Assembly (NCBI GenBank): GCA_900471515.1
Contig: UCFC01000009.1
Span: 1-64,000, forward strand
DNA from: Hyphomicrobiales bacterium
GTDB taxonomy: Bacteria > Pseudomonadota > Alphaproteobacteria > Rhizobiales > Rhizobiaceae
DNA length: 64,000 bases
Reading direction: 5' to 3'
Numbering within the stretch: position 1 is the stretch's first letter; every line of letters starts with the position of its first letter. Below the pieces are notes generated by a model that was not told where the DNA came from, ran no database searches, and saw only the letters and a list, made by a program, of their open reading frames with translations. The translations under genes were made by a program, and so were the position numbers. This document shows positions 42,839 through 50,625 of the stretch, in pieces.

Positions 42839-43702
42839 ATGCCGAAATTCATCCAGCTGACCGACGTCCACCTCATGCCGCCCGGCAGCTCGCTCTTCGA
42901 TACAGACCCGGAAGTGCGCCTGCGCCTGGCGCTGCGCGATATCAGCGCCCACCAGCCCGATGCCGACTGGCTGATCTTCACCGGCGATCTCGCCCATCAC
43001 GGCGAGGCCGAGGCCTATGCTCTGCTGCGCGACATTCTCGATCAGGAAACGACCATTCCCTACCGCCTGATGATCGGCAATCACGACAATCGCGACACGT
43101 TCCGATCTGTCTTCCCCGACCAGCCGGTCGATGAAAACGGCTTCGTGCAGTCGGTGATCGACTACGACAGCTGCCGGCTCATCATGCTCGACACGATCGA
43201 ACACGGCAAACATAGCGGTCATATGGACGCCGCCCGCCTTGCCTGGCTCGAAAGGCGGCTTGCCGAAGCGAGCGACCGGCCGGTCTATCTCTTCTTCCAC
43301 CATCCGCCCTTCCGTATCGGCATGAACGGCGTCGACAATATCCGCATGGTCGACGACGAGGCGCTGTTGGCCGTACTGAAGACACATCCGGCGATCCGGC
43401 ATATGTATTTCGGCCACGTCCACCGGCCGATCGCCGGCTCCTGGCACGGTATTCCGATGTCCATGTGCTACGGCCTCAACCACCAGGCCGCACTGAACCT
43501 CGGCGATTCCCGCCACCGCGACCGCGTCGGCCCGGCAGAATATGCCATCACGCTGATCGACGGCCCCTCGACCGTCGTCCATTTCCACGACTTCCTCTAC
43601 CTCTACCCGGAAATCGTCACACCCGGCATGGACGGCAGCGGCGGCTTCAAGCGGACGATGCGGACGGGCGCAGTACCGAGCCAGGCGATGCCGGAAAATT
43701 AA
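42839..43702 (+). CDS. Calcineurin-like metallophosphodiesterase (GpdQ/class III PDE type)
   Basis: A 287-residue two-metal phosphodiesterase. The family motifs are present in order: QLTDVHLMPPG (D-x-H), FTGDLAHHGEAEAY (GD), MIGNHDNRDTFRSVF (GNHD), FFHHPPFRIG (H) and MYFGHVHRPIAGSW (GHxH). The pattern is that of GpdQ, which hydrolyses glycerophosphodiesters, and of class III cyclic-nucleotide phosphodiesterases. There is no signal peptide, so it acts on imported substrate. As the last gene of the Ugp-like operon it probably splits an imported phosphodiester into an alcohol and a phosphomonoester. CAGGAGA precedes the start. Confidence 0.92.
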   Translation: MPKFIQLTDVHLMPPGSSLFDTDPEVRLRLALRDISAHQPDADWLIFTGDLAHHGEAEAYALLRDILDQETTIPYRLMIGNHDNRDTFRSVFPDQPVDENGFVQSVIDYDSCRLIMLDTIEHGKHSGHMDAARLAWLERRLAEASDRPVYLFFHHPPFRIGMNGVDNIRMVDDEALLAVLKTHPAIRHMYFGHVHRPIAGSWHGIPMSMCYGLNHQAALNLGDSRHRDRVGPAEYAITLIDGPSTVVHFHDFLYLYPEIVTPGMDGSGGFKRTMRTGAVPSQAMPEN

Positions 43703-43739
43703 GTTCGGCCGGCTGGGGCATCAGCGGTAGCCGAACTTC

Positions 43740-43780
43740 GTCACCTGCCGACCGGCAAGCCGGCAGGTGACATTTCTTTT
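43740..43780 (+). terminator. Rho-independent terminator of the Ugp-like operon
   Basis: Perfect 11-bp stem GTCACCTGCCG (43740-43750) / CGGCAGGTGAC (43761-43771), 10-base loop, then ATTTCTTTT. A second hairpin, AAGTTCGGC (43701-43709) / GCCGAACTT (43730-43738), lies immediately upstream. It separates the transporter operon from phnF. Confidence 0.88.
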
Positions 43781-43799
43781 GTGCCCAATTTTGCGTCGC

Positions 43800-43822
43800 C
43801 CTACACAAAAGCGTCACCGACG
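43800..43822 (+). promoter_or_regulatory. Candidate PHO box upstream of phnF
   Basis: CCTACACAAAAGCGTCAC (43800-43817) differs from the sequence before the Ugp-like operon (38359-38376) at only two positions. It can be read as two 11-bp units, CTACACAAAAG and CGTCACCGACG. It lies 24-46 bases upstream of ATG 43846, where a PhoB site of the phn operon would be expected. Confidence 0.5.
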
Positions 43823-43837
43823 ACAGCTATGTTTAGG

Positions 43838-43870
43838 TCATCCGAATGAATTTTGGATTCATCCGAATGA
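43838..43870. promoter_or_regulatory. Tandem candidate operator for PhnF
   Basis: TCATCCGAATGA occurs twice exactly, at 43838-43849 and 43859-43870. Each copy is an inverted repeat TCAT-N4-ATGA, and the copies are spaced 21 bases (two helical turns) apart. They overlap the possible phnF starts ATG 43846 and ATG 43867. GntR/HutC regulators commonly bind such sites near their own start. Confidence 0.6.
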
Positions 43871-44655
43871 CAGACGAAAAACATCCGATCGACATGAAAT
43901 CGCGCTCCGGCCAGTGGCAGATCGTCGAGCGACACATCAACCGGGATATCGCCTCGGGCGCGCTCGCGCCGGGAAGCCGCCTGCCGACGGAATCCGAGAT
44001 CATGGAGCAATTCAAGGTCGGCCGCCACAGCGTCCGGCGGGCGATCGCCGAACTGGCATCCGCCGGCAAGGTGCGGGTCGAGCAGGGCCGCGGCACCTTC
44101 GTGGAAGAGCACTCCGTCATCACCTACAATATTGCCCGGCGAACGCGCTTCCGCAAAAACCTGCTGGAACAGGGGCGCGTGCCTTCCGGGCAGCCGGTGT
44201 CGGAATCCGAGATTGTCGCACCGCCCGGCATCGCCGCTGCGTTAAAGCTTCCCGAGGGTGCAAAGGTCTACATGATCGCCCGGCGGGGTTTTGCCGATGA
44301 CGTGCCGATCAGCCTCAGCCACTCCTATCATCCGGTGGAGCGGTTCCCGAACATGCATCTGCGCCGCCGCGCGGGTGAATCCGTCACCAGCATCTACGCT
44401 GCCTTCGGCATCCCCGACTATGTCAGGCAGAGCACCATGATCCTCACCCGCCGGGCGATCGGCGACGAGGCGCAGCTTCTCGCCCAATCGCCACAGCAGC
44501 CGGTGCTCGTCGTCCAGAAGACCGACGTCGACATGGAAGGCCGGCCGATCGCCTATTCCGAGACCGTCTGGGCCGGAGAGCGCGTGCAATTCAGCATTGA
44601 CAACGAGCCGGAGGATCGCGCGGCGACACCGGCGAAAGGACAGGACGATGAATGA
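43846..44655 (+). CDS. phnF: Phosphonate metabolism regulator PhnF (GntR/HutC family)
   Basis: A 269-residue regulator from ATG 43846 (262 from ATG 43867; AGG upstream slightly favours the first). It has a winged helix (LPTESEIMEQFKVGRHSVRRAIAELA cut here: LPTESEIMEQFKVGRHSVRR) and a UTRA ligand-binding domain from about residue 90 (ISLSHSYHPVERFP, YSETVWAGERVQFSID). The stop overlaps phnG by 8 bases. The linkage to phnGHIJKLM identifies it as PhnF, a probable repressor that responds to a phosphonate or phosphorylated ligand. The translated start overlaps the repeated operator, so binding could block initiation. Confidence 0.93.
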   Translation: MNFGFIRMTDEKHPIDMKSRSGQWQIVERHINRDIASGALAPGSRLPTESEIMEQFKVGRHSVRRAIAELASAGKVRVEQGRGTFVEEHSVITYNIARRTRFRKNLLEQGRVPSGQPVSESEIVAPPGIAAALKLPEGAKVYMIARRGFADDVPISLSHSYHPVERFPNMHLRRRAGESVTSIYAAFGIPDYVRQSTMILTRRAIGDEAQLLAQSPQQPVLVVQKTDVDMEGRPIAYSETVWAGERVQFSIDNEPEDRAATPAKGQDDE

Positions 44656-45106
44656 CACCATGGACGCCGGCGCGCGCCCTGCCAGCTTCAGCCATGCAAG
44701 CATGCTCGACATACTTGCTAGGGCCGATGCCAAGGGAATCAAGACCGTTGCAGAGAATTTGCTCGATGAGGCCGGAGCGGTTGAGGTTCTCGTCAACCGC
44801 ACCGGCCTTGCGATGCTCCCCTATACCGACACCGTGCAGAACACAGCCTTCCATCTCGGCGAGGTGCTGATGGCCGAAGCTCACATTCGTCTGGCCGATC
44901 ATGGCGTCGAAGGCTACGGCGCCGTCGTCGGGCGCGATCTCGAACATGCGATGGCGATGGCCGTCATCGATGCAAGCTTTGCAACCGGTATCGGCAAAAC
45001 GGGAATCGAGAAATTCCTGACGAGCGAACAACGCCGCCAGATGCAGGACGACGATGTCAGGCTGCGCAAGGTCGAAGCGACGCGCGTGCGGATGGAGACC
45101 TTCTGA
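44648..45106 (+). CDS. phnG: C-P lyase complex subunit PhnG
   Basis: A 152-residue subunit of the PhnGHIJ core complex that attaches the phosphonate to ribose of ATP and then cleaves the C-P bond. Typical PhnG sequence is visible: LLVNRTG-type segment VEVLVNRTGLAMLPYTDTVQ, FHLGEVLMAEAHIRL, and GYGAVVGRDLEHAMAMAVID. Length matches the family. It overlaps phnF by 8 bases (ATGAATGA) and phnH by one base, so stoichiometric translation is likely. PhnG assists PhnI catalysis and has no known activity alone. Confidence 0.95.
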   Translation: MNDTMDAGARPASFSHASMLDILARADAKGIKTVAENLLDEAGAVEVLVNRTGLAMLPYTDTVQNTAFHLGEVLMAEAHIRLADHGVEGYGAVVGRDLEHAMAMAVIDASFATGIGKTGIEKFLTSEQRRQMQDDDVRLRKVEATRVRMETF

Positions 45107-45651
45107 TGAGCCAAGCCCTGCTTCTTCCGACTGCCGAAGACATGCGCACCAATGCCACCTTCGATGCGTTGATGTGGGCGCTCGCGCGCCCCGGCCGTGT
45201 CCAGCCCCTGCCCTTTCCGGGCCTGCTTGCGCTCGCCGAAAGCCTGCTCGACCGCGAATGCAGTTTCTATTGCTCCAATGAGGCACTGAAGGCCGATATC
45301 GCCAGGACCGGCGCCAATGCCGTTGCGTTGAACGAAGCCGAATATGTCTTCGCGTCTGTCGGCAACCAGGCGGACCTGTTTGCACTTTCGACAATGCTGA
45401 GCGGCAACCTGCTCTATCCCGACGCCTCGGCGACGATTTTCGCTGAGACACAGATCGGCAGCGGAACAGGGCTTCGCCTGACCGGCCCCGGCATCAACGG
45501 CGCCCTCGATATCGCGATCGGCGGCGTGCATCCGGATTTCTGGGCGCTGCGGGCCGAAATCATCCGCTATCCCCTCGGCTGGGACATCTACCTCGCCGAT
45601 GGCGCAAGCCTGATCGGCATTCCCCGCTCCACCAAGATTGAGGTGCTCTGA
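45106..45651 (+). CDS. phnH: C-P lyase complex subunit PhnH
   Basis: A 181-residue PhnH protein. It begins with the conserved TNATFDALMWALARPGRVQPL region, abbreviated here to FDALMWALARPGRV, and has ALAESLLDRECSF and a C-terminal PLGWDIYLADGASLIGIPRS segment typical of the family. PhnH is a PLP-transferase-like fold without cofactor and forms part of the core complex. TGATG overlaps join it to phnG and phnI. Confidence 0.95.
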   Translation: MSQALLLPTAEDMRTNATFDALMWALARPGRVQPLPFPGLLALAESLLDRECSFYCSNEALKADIARTGANAVALNEAEYVFASVGNQADLFALSTMLSGNLLYPDASATIFAETQIGSGTGLRLTGPGINGALDIAIGGVHPDFWALRAEIIRYPLGWDIYLADGASLIGIPRSTKIEVL

Positions 45652-46748
45652 TGGCCTATGTTGCGACACGTGGCGGCGAACACGCCATCGAACAATCCGA
45701 GCGTCTCTACCGCGAAGAGCTCGGACAGGTCGACAAGGCCCGCATCGAGGCGATCGGCGAGAGCCTGCCCTACCTCGTCGATCGCGTCATGGGCGAGGCC
45801 TCGCTCTACGCGCCTGAGCTTGCCGCATTGGCGCTCGCCCAATCCGGCGGCGACCTCTACGAGGCGGTGCTGCTGCTGCGTGCCTACCGCACGACCCAGC
45901 CACGCCTGACGATCGCCGAGCCGGTTCGCCAGCAGGATCTCTTTACCGTCAGGCGTATTTCGGCAGCCTTCAAGGACATTCCGGGGGGGCAGATCCTCGG
46001 ACCGACGCTCGACTACTCCCATCGGCTGCTGAATGTCGGCGTGCTCGATGGCGCGACTTTCGTCCCCGAACCCGTGGAATCGGCAGACAGGCCGGCACCC
46101 GCCACGCAGCCGTCCCTCACGGACTGGCAGAAGGCGCAGGGCCTGATCGCCGAGACGCCAGCGGAAGACCTCCCGCTCGACAAGATCCCCGACGTGACGC
46201 GCGAGCCGCTGCTCTTCCCGGCAAGCCGCGCCCACAAGCTGCAGAGCCTCGCACGTGCCGATACGGGCGGGACGCTGGCGCTCGGCTATTCGACCATGCG
46301 CGGTTATGGCAGCGTGCATCCGACCGTCAACGAGCTCAGGCTCGGAGAGGCCGAGGTCCGTGTCCGCCATCCGCGCGGCACGCTCTTCAGCGCCGGTCGC
46401 GTGCGCGTCAGCCAGAGCGAGATCATCTCCAAGAGCAAGGGGCTGGAGCTCGGTTTTTCGGCCACCTTCGGCTGGAACGAGGTGAAGGTGATTGCGGCCG
46501 CCTCGCTCGATCTCGCCTCCAATCAGCCCAATCCGCATCCGGCCTCGAACGAGGAGTTCGTTCTCTATCACACCGAGCCGGTCGAAAGCTCGGGCTTCTG
46601 CATCCACTTCAAGCTGCCGCATTACGTGACCTTCCAGTCGAGCCTCGATGCGATCAGGCGCGTGAAGGCCGACAAGGCAGCCAACAAACCCGGCGCGCCC
46701 GAGAGCGGCGCGGTCCAACAGGCCGAACTCGAAAAGGCAATGCCGTGA
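45651..46748 (+). CDS. phnI: C-P lyase complex subunit PhnI (nucleosidase)
   Basis: A 365-residue PhnI, which in E. coli displaces adenine from ATP to form the ribose-1-phosphonate triphosphate with help from PhnG, H and L. Conserved features are YVATRGGEHAIEQSERLY at the N-terminus, LDYSHRLLNVGVLDGATFVPEP in the middle (shown here as SHRLLNVGVLDGATF), GYSTMRGYGSVHPTVNELR, and the His/Cys-rich SSGFCIHFKLPHYVTFQSS. The start and stop overlap the neighbours by 1 and 4 bases. Confidence 0.96.
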   Translation: MAYVATRGGEHAIEQSERLYREELGQVDKARIEAIGESLPYLVDRVMGEASLYAPELAALALAQSGGDLYEAVLLLRAYRTTQPRLTIAEPVRQQDLFTVRRISAAFKDIPGGQILGPTLDYSHRLLNVGVLDGATFVPEPVESADRPAPATQPSLTDWQKAQGLIAETPAEDLPLDKIPDVTREPLLFPASRAHKLQSLARADTGGTLALGYSTMRGYGSVHPTVNELRLGEAEVRVRHPRGTLFSAGRVRVSQSEIISKSKGLELGFSATFGWNEVKVIAAASLDLASNQPNPHPASNEEFVLYHTEPVESSGFCIHFKLPHYVTFQSSLDAIRRVKADKAANKPGAPESGAVQQAELEKAMP

Positions 46749-47659
46749 AACTCGATCAACTGACCAAACCCTGGGCGGCCTTCAGCTACGGCTTCCTGGA
46801 TGAATCCGCCAAGCGCGAGATGCGTCGCCGCATCCTCAAAGCCATCGCCATTCCCGGCTATCAGGTACCCTATGCCAGCCGCGAGGTGCCGATTGCCCGT
46901 GGCTGGGGAACCGGCGGCCTGCAGGTGACGCTGACGCTCCTGAAACCGACCTCGGTCGTCAAGGTCATCGACCAGGGCGCCGACGATTCCGTCAATGCCA
47001 GCAGCATCCGCAAATTCCTGCGCCGTGTCAGTTCGGCCCGGGAGACGCTGGATACCCTGGAGGCCGACATCATCCAGTCGCGCCACCGCATTCCCGAAGA
47101 GAAGCTGCGCGAGGACCAGATCCTTGTGCTGCAGGTTCCCAATCCCGAGCCGCTGCGGCCGGTCCAGCCGGACATGTCGGAAGCCCGCGTCATGCATGGC
47201 GACGCCGATTATGGTCAGCTCTGGCTTACACTTTACGAACAGCTCGTGCGCTCGGGCCGCATCATGCAGGGTTCCAGCTATCCGAGCATGGTCAATGGCC
47301 GCCATGTGATGACGCCTTCGCCGATCCCGCGCTGGGACGTGCCGAAGATGAACCAGGCGGCAAACCTTACCATCCTGTCGGCCGGCCGCGAAAAGCGCAT
47401 TCATGCCGTACCGCCCTATACGCGCGTCGAGCCGCTCGTCTTCGACGATGTGCCCTACCGGGTCGAGGACCATGCTGACAAGATTTGTCACCGCAGCGGC
47501 GTAACAGGCTACTTCATGAACGAGCTGCCGCAGGACGATGGCTCATCCGCCTTCGAGGTCTCCGACAGCCAGTACGGCGTCAAACATATCCGCAAGCGGG
47601 ACGGCGAAGCCGTTGCTATCGGTGAAACTTACTACAAGCAGGGCAGGATCGAGCAATGA
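46745..47659 (+). CDS. phnJ: C-P lyase PhnJ, variant lacking the iron-sulfur cysteines
   Basis: PhnJ is the radical-SAM-type subunit that breaks the C-P bond. This 304-residue protein keeps most conserved sequence: IAIPGYQVPYASRE with the glycyl-radical Gly (Gly38), GWGTGGLQ, KVIDQGADDSVNASSIR, SRHRIPEEKL, and GREKRIHAVPPYTRVE. E. coli PhnJ then has C-X2-C-X21-C-X5-C. Here the same region reads ADKICHRSGVTGYF ... AFEVSDSQYGV, so three of the positions are Val, Gly and non-Cys, and the whole protein contains a single cysteine (Cys248). The other reading frames restore no such motif. It starts at GTG 46745, inside the phnI stop. About 20 residues longer at the C-terminus than E. coli PhnJ. Confidence 0.93.
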   Translation: MKLDQLTKPWAAFSYGFLDESAKREMRRRILKAIAIPGYQVPYASREVPIARGWGTGGLQVTLTLLKPTSVVKVIDQGADDSVNASSIRKFLRRVSSARETLDTLEADIIQSRHRIPEEKLREDQILVLQVPNPEPLRPVQPDMSEARVMHGDADYGQLWLTLYEQLVRSGRIMQGSSYPSMVNGRHVMTPSPIPRWDVPKMNQAANLTILSAGREKRIHAVPPYTRVEPLVFDDVPYRVEDHADKICHRSGVTGYFMNELPQDDGSSAFEVSDSQYGVKHIRKRDGEAVAIGETYYKQGRIEQ

Positions 47660-48489
47660 GCGCCGCAAGTCTTTCCGCCCCCAATCCGTCTGCCCCAGTC
47701 CGTCAGCCGCCGCGGCTGATGCTGTCCTCACCGATCCTGACGATGAACGGCATCCGCAAGAGCTTTGGCGAGGTTCAGGCGCTGCGCGGCGTCGATGTCA
47801 CCGTCTATCCCGGCGAAGTGCTCGGCATTGTCGGCGAATCCGGCTCCGGCAAATCGACGCTGCTTCGGATGATGAACCTCGAAGACAGGCCGGATGAGGG
47901 GCAATACCGGCTGGCGCTGCCCGGTCGCGAGGATCTGAACCTCTTCACGCTCGACCGTTTCGAGCGGCGCATGCTGCGGGCGCGCCATATCGGCATCGTC
48001 TACCAGAACCCGCATCTGGGCCTGAGGATGAACCACACGAGCAGCGGCAATGTCGCCGAGCGGCTGCTGGTTGCCGGCGAGCGGAATTTCGCCACACTTC
48101 GTGCCCGCGCCAGGGGCGCGCTCGACGCTTCGGAATTTCCGGTCCAGCGCATGGACGCCCGTCCCGCGGAACTTTCCGGCGGCATGCAGCAACGCGTGCA
48201 GCTTGCCAAGGCCATCGCGCTTGAACCGGCACTTCTGCTTCTCGACGAGCCGACGACGGGGCTCGACGTCAGCGTCCAGGCGCTGGTGCTCGACACGCTG
48301 AAGCGGCTGCAGCGCGAGCGCCGCATCACCATCGTCATCGTCTCGCATGATCTCGGTGTTATCCGCACGATGGCGGACCGGGTGATGGTGATGCGCAACG
48401 GCGAAGCCGTCGAAGAGGGCCTTGCCGACCAGATCTTCCAGGACCCGCAGCATGCATATACCCAGCAGCTCGTGCATGCGAAGCTTTGA
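47656..48489 (+). CDS. phnK: C-P lyase-associated ABC-type ATPase PhnK
   Basis: A 277-residue ABC ATPase that docks on the PhnJ subunit of the core complex and is not a transporter. Walker A is VGESGSGKSTLLRMMN, the signature ELSGGMQQRVQLAKAIALEP, Walker B LLLDEPTTGLDVSVQAL. IVYQNPHLGLRMNHTSSGNV is a PhnK-type Q-loop region. The N-terminal extension of about 25 residues (Pro/Ser-rich, before LTMNGIRKSFG) exceeds the E. coli protein; ATG 47656 overlapping the phnJ stop was kept. An internal ATG at 47722 is the alternative start. Confidence 0.93.
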   Translation: MSAASLSAPNPSAPVRQPPRLMLSSPILTMNGIRKSFGEVQALRGVDVTVYPGEVLGIVGESGSGKSTLLRMMNLEDRPDEGQYRLALPGREDLNLFTLDRFERRMLRARHIGIVYQNPHLGLRMNHTSSGNVAERLLVAGERNFATLRARARGALDASEFPVQRMDARPAELSGGMQQRVQLAKAIALEPALLLLDEPTTGLDVSVQALVLDTLKRLQRERRITIVIVSHDLGVIRTMADRVMVMRNGEAVEEGLADQIFQDPQHAYTQQLVHAKL

Positions 48490-48504
48490 CAGGAGAGCCA
48501 TCAG

Positions 48505-49251
48505 GTGAACATGCACACACATCCTGCCGCTTCCGCACAAACGATCCTCGCCGTTCAGGGCCTCGCCAAGCATTTCGAGATGCATCATCTCAAGCGCACG
48601 CTGCACGCCTTCGACAAGGTCGATTTCGAGCTGCGCGAAGGTGAATTCATCCTGCTGACGGGCGAAAACGGCGCTGGCAAATCGACACTGCTGCGTACGC
48701 TCTACCGCTCCTACGTACCGCGCGCCGGCCACGCCTATTACCATACACGCGAAGGCGTCATCGATCTGACAGTCGCAGCCGATGTCGATATCGCCTTCCT
48801 GCGCAAGCGCGAGATCGGCTTCGTGACGCAGTTCCTGCAGGCCCGTCCGCGCGTCGCGGCCGAGGAGCTGGTCGCCGAGCCCCTGCGGCTTGCCGGCCGG
48901 CCCTACGACGAGGCGATCGAAGAGGCGCGCCGCTGGCTCTCCGCCTTCGGCGTCAAGCCGGGGCTCTGGGCCGCCTACCCTTCCACCTTCTCCGGCGGCG
49001 AGCAGCAGAAGGTCAATCTGGCGCGCGCCCTCATCCTGCCGCAGCGGCTTCTCTTCCTCGACGAGCCGACCGCCTCGCTGGACAAGAATGCGCGTCGTGC
49101 GCTCGTTGCCCGCCTTGCCGAACTGAAGGCTGCAGGCGTGGCAATGATCGGCGTCTTTCATCACCCCGACGATGTCGCGGATCTCATCGACCGCGAAATC
49201 AGCCTTCAAACCCGACAGATCCAGGATGGAGCAGAGAATGTGGTTGAGTGA
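48505..49251 (+). CDS. phnL: C-P lyase-associated ABC-type ATPase PhnL
   Basis: A 248-residue ATPase needed for the early nucleosidase step in E. coli. Walker A is [19 protein letters not shown], the signature FSGGEQQKVNLARALILP, Walker B LLFLDEPTASLDKNARRAL. FVTQFLQARPRVAAEELVAEP is typical of PhnL. GTG 48505 is chosen because AGGAGAG ends seven bases before it; ATG 48511 is the alternative. The 3' end overlaps phnM by 14 bases. Confidence 0.93.
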   Translation: MNMHTHPAASAQTILAVQGLAKHFEMHHLKRTLHAFDKVDFELREGEFILLTGENGAGKSTLLRTLYRSYVPRAGHAYYHTREGVIDLTVAADVDIAFLRKREIGFVTQFLQARPRVAAEELVAEPLRLAGRPYDEAIEEARRWLSAFGVKPGLWAAYPSTFSGGEQQKVNLARALILPQRLLFLDEPTASLDKNARRALVARLAELKAAGVAMIGVFHHPDDVADLIDREISLQTRQIQDGAENVVE

Positions 49252-50410
49252 TTTCGAAATCGTGCTGCGCGATAGGGTCGTATCGCGCGGTGCCGTCAGG
49301 ATCGAAGGCGGCGTGATCGCCGAGATCAGGGAGGCGCCCGTCGCTGCGGCGGATATTTCCGGCGACGGCAGACTGCTGCTTCCGGGCTTCATCGACATGC
49401 ATGGCGACATGATCGAGCGCGAGATCGAGCCGCGTCCGAATGTGCGCTTTCCGCTGGAACTCGGCATTTTCGAGCTCGACAAGAAGCTTGCCGGCAACGG
49501 TATCACGACCGCCTATGCGGCACTCTCCTTTCATGCCAACAGCAGCTACGGCCACATCCGCTCGGAGGAGCATTCGCGCTCGATCATCCAGACGCTCGTC
49601 GAACTGCGGAAAAACGATCTTCTGATCGATCACAGGGTTCATGCACGGTTCGAGATTACCTTCACCCATGCGCGCGCCGTCATCGAAGACCTGCTGCGGG
49701 CCGGCGCGCTGGATCTCGTCTCGCTGATGGATCACACGCCGGGCCAGGGCCAGTACCGGGACGTCGAACGGCATATCGAGACCATCGCCCGCAACAACAA
49801 GATCACGCTGGAGCAGGCTGCCCATCGCGTTCGCGAACGCATGGAGAACCGTGCCCAGAACAATGACGCGATCGACAATCTTGAAGGCATTGCCGCGACC
49901 GCCCGCGACCATGGCGTCATCATCGCCTCCCATGATGACGACAGTGTCGAGAAAGTGGCCATCGTCGAAGGGCTCGGCGCGCGCATCAGCGAGTTTCCGG
50001 TGACGATGGCTGCCGCACAGGAGGCGCGCAAATTCGGGCTGGCAACCGCCATGGGCGCACCGAATGCCCTTCGCGGTCTGTCCTATTCGGGCAATCTCTC
50101 CGCACGTGAAGCTTACGAGCGCGGCGTTCTCGATATTCTTGCCAGCGATTATCATCCTTCGGCCATGCTGCCCGCCATCATCGCGCTTGCGGACGCTGGC
50201 CCCGGCGGATTGCCGGCTTCTGCGGCGCTGGTGAGCGCCAACCCGGCGGCCGCACTCGGGCTTACGGACCGCGGCGCGATCGAGATCGGACTGCGCGCCG
50301 ACCTCGTGATAGCCGAGCGCGGGCGCGTTCCGCGGGTACGAGCCACGTTCAGCCAAGGCAGGCAAGTCTATTCCGACGGGATCATCGGGCGATTCCAGCA
50401 GGCTGCATGA
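49238..50410 (+). CDS. phnM: Alpha-D-ribose 1-methylphosphonate 5-triphosphate diphosphatase PhnM
   Basis: A 390-residue amidohydrolase-superfamily enzyme that removes pyrophosphate from the ribose-phosphonate triphosphate to give the 5-phosphate substrate of PhnJ. Metal-binding motifs are LLLPGFIDMHGDMIEREIEP (H-x-D/H), FEITFTHARAV, DLVSLMDHTPGQGQYRD and IIASHDDDSVEKVAI (His-Asp). The C-terminal RADLVIAERGRVPRVRATF closes the barrel. ATG 49238 has GGAG six bases upstream. It ends the phnF-M transcript; phnC follows after a 215-base gap with a large palindrome. Confidence 0.95.
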   Translation: MWLSDFEIVLRDRVVSRGAVRIEGGVIAEIREAPVAAADISGDGRLLLPGFIDMHGDMIEREIEPRPNVRFPLELGIFELDKKLAGNGITTAYAALSFHANSSYGHIRSEEHSRSIIQTLVELRKNDLLIDHRVHARFEITFTHARAVIEDLLRAGALDLVSLMDHTPGQGQYRDVERHIETIARNNKITLEQAAHRVRERMENRAQNNDAIDNLEGIAATARDHGVIIASHDDDSVEKVAIVEGLGARISEFPVTMAAAQEARKFGLATAMGAPNALRGLSYSGNLSAREAYERGVLDILASDYHPSAMLPAIIALADAGPGGLPASAALVSANPAAALGLTDRGAIEIGLRADLVIAERGRVPRVRATFSQGRQVYSDGIIGRFQQAA

Positions 50411-50450
50411 GCGATTTGGCGCAGAGAAGCGGGATACGCCCCGCCGGCAA

Positions 50451-50477
50451 AATACATCCGGAAATTCCGGATGTATT
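50451..50477. promoter_or_regulatory. 27-bp perfect palindrome between phnM and phnC
   Basis: Arms AATACATCCGGAA and TTCCGGATGTATT are exactly complementary around a single central A. It lies 41 bases after phnM and about 150 bases before phnC. No T-run follows. It shares CATCCG with the phnF operator repeats, so it may be another regulator site controlling phnCDEE; a weak terminator of phnM is the alternative. Confidence 0.5.
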
Positions 50478-50625
50478 ACTTGATAAAAGCGCCGCAAATT
50501 GCCGGAAATATTGGAGAATTACTTAATAAAATTGTCACAGTGAGGTGTTATTTTGCATTTACAGGATGATACCTAAATATAATTCAGCTTCATCTTCGGC
50601 ACTTCTGGCAAGCGGAGGTCTTCCG

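Noticed and set aside
47728..49506. 592-codon minus-strand open frame opposite phnK and phnL
   Set aside because: phnK and phnL have complete ATPase motifs on the other strand; the long antisense frame is a codon-bias artefact.
50531..50560. PHO box before phnC (TTGTCACAG)
   Set aside because: Only one half-site resembles the TGTCA core, and no second 11-bp unit is in phase. Too weak to list as a site.
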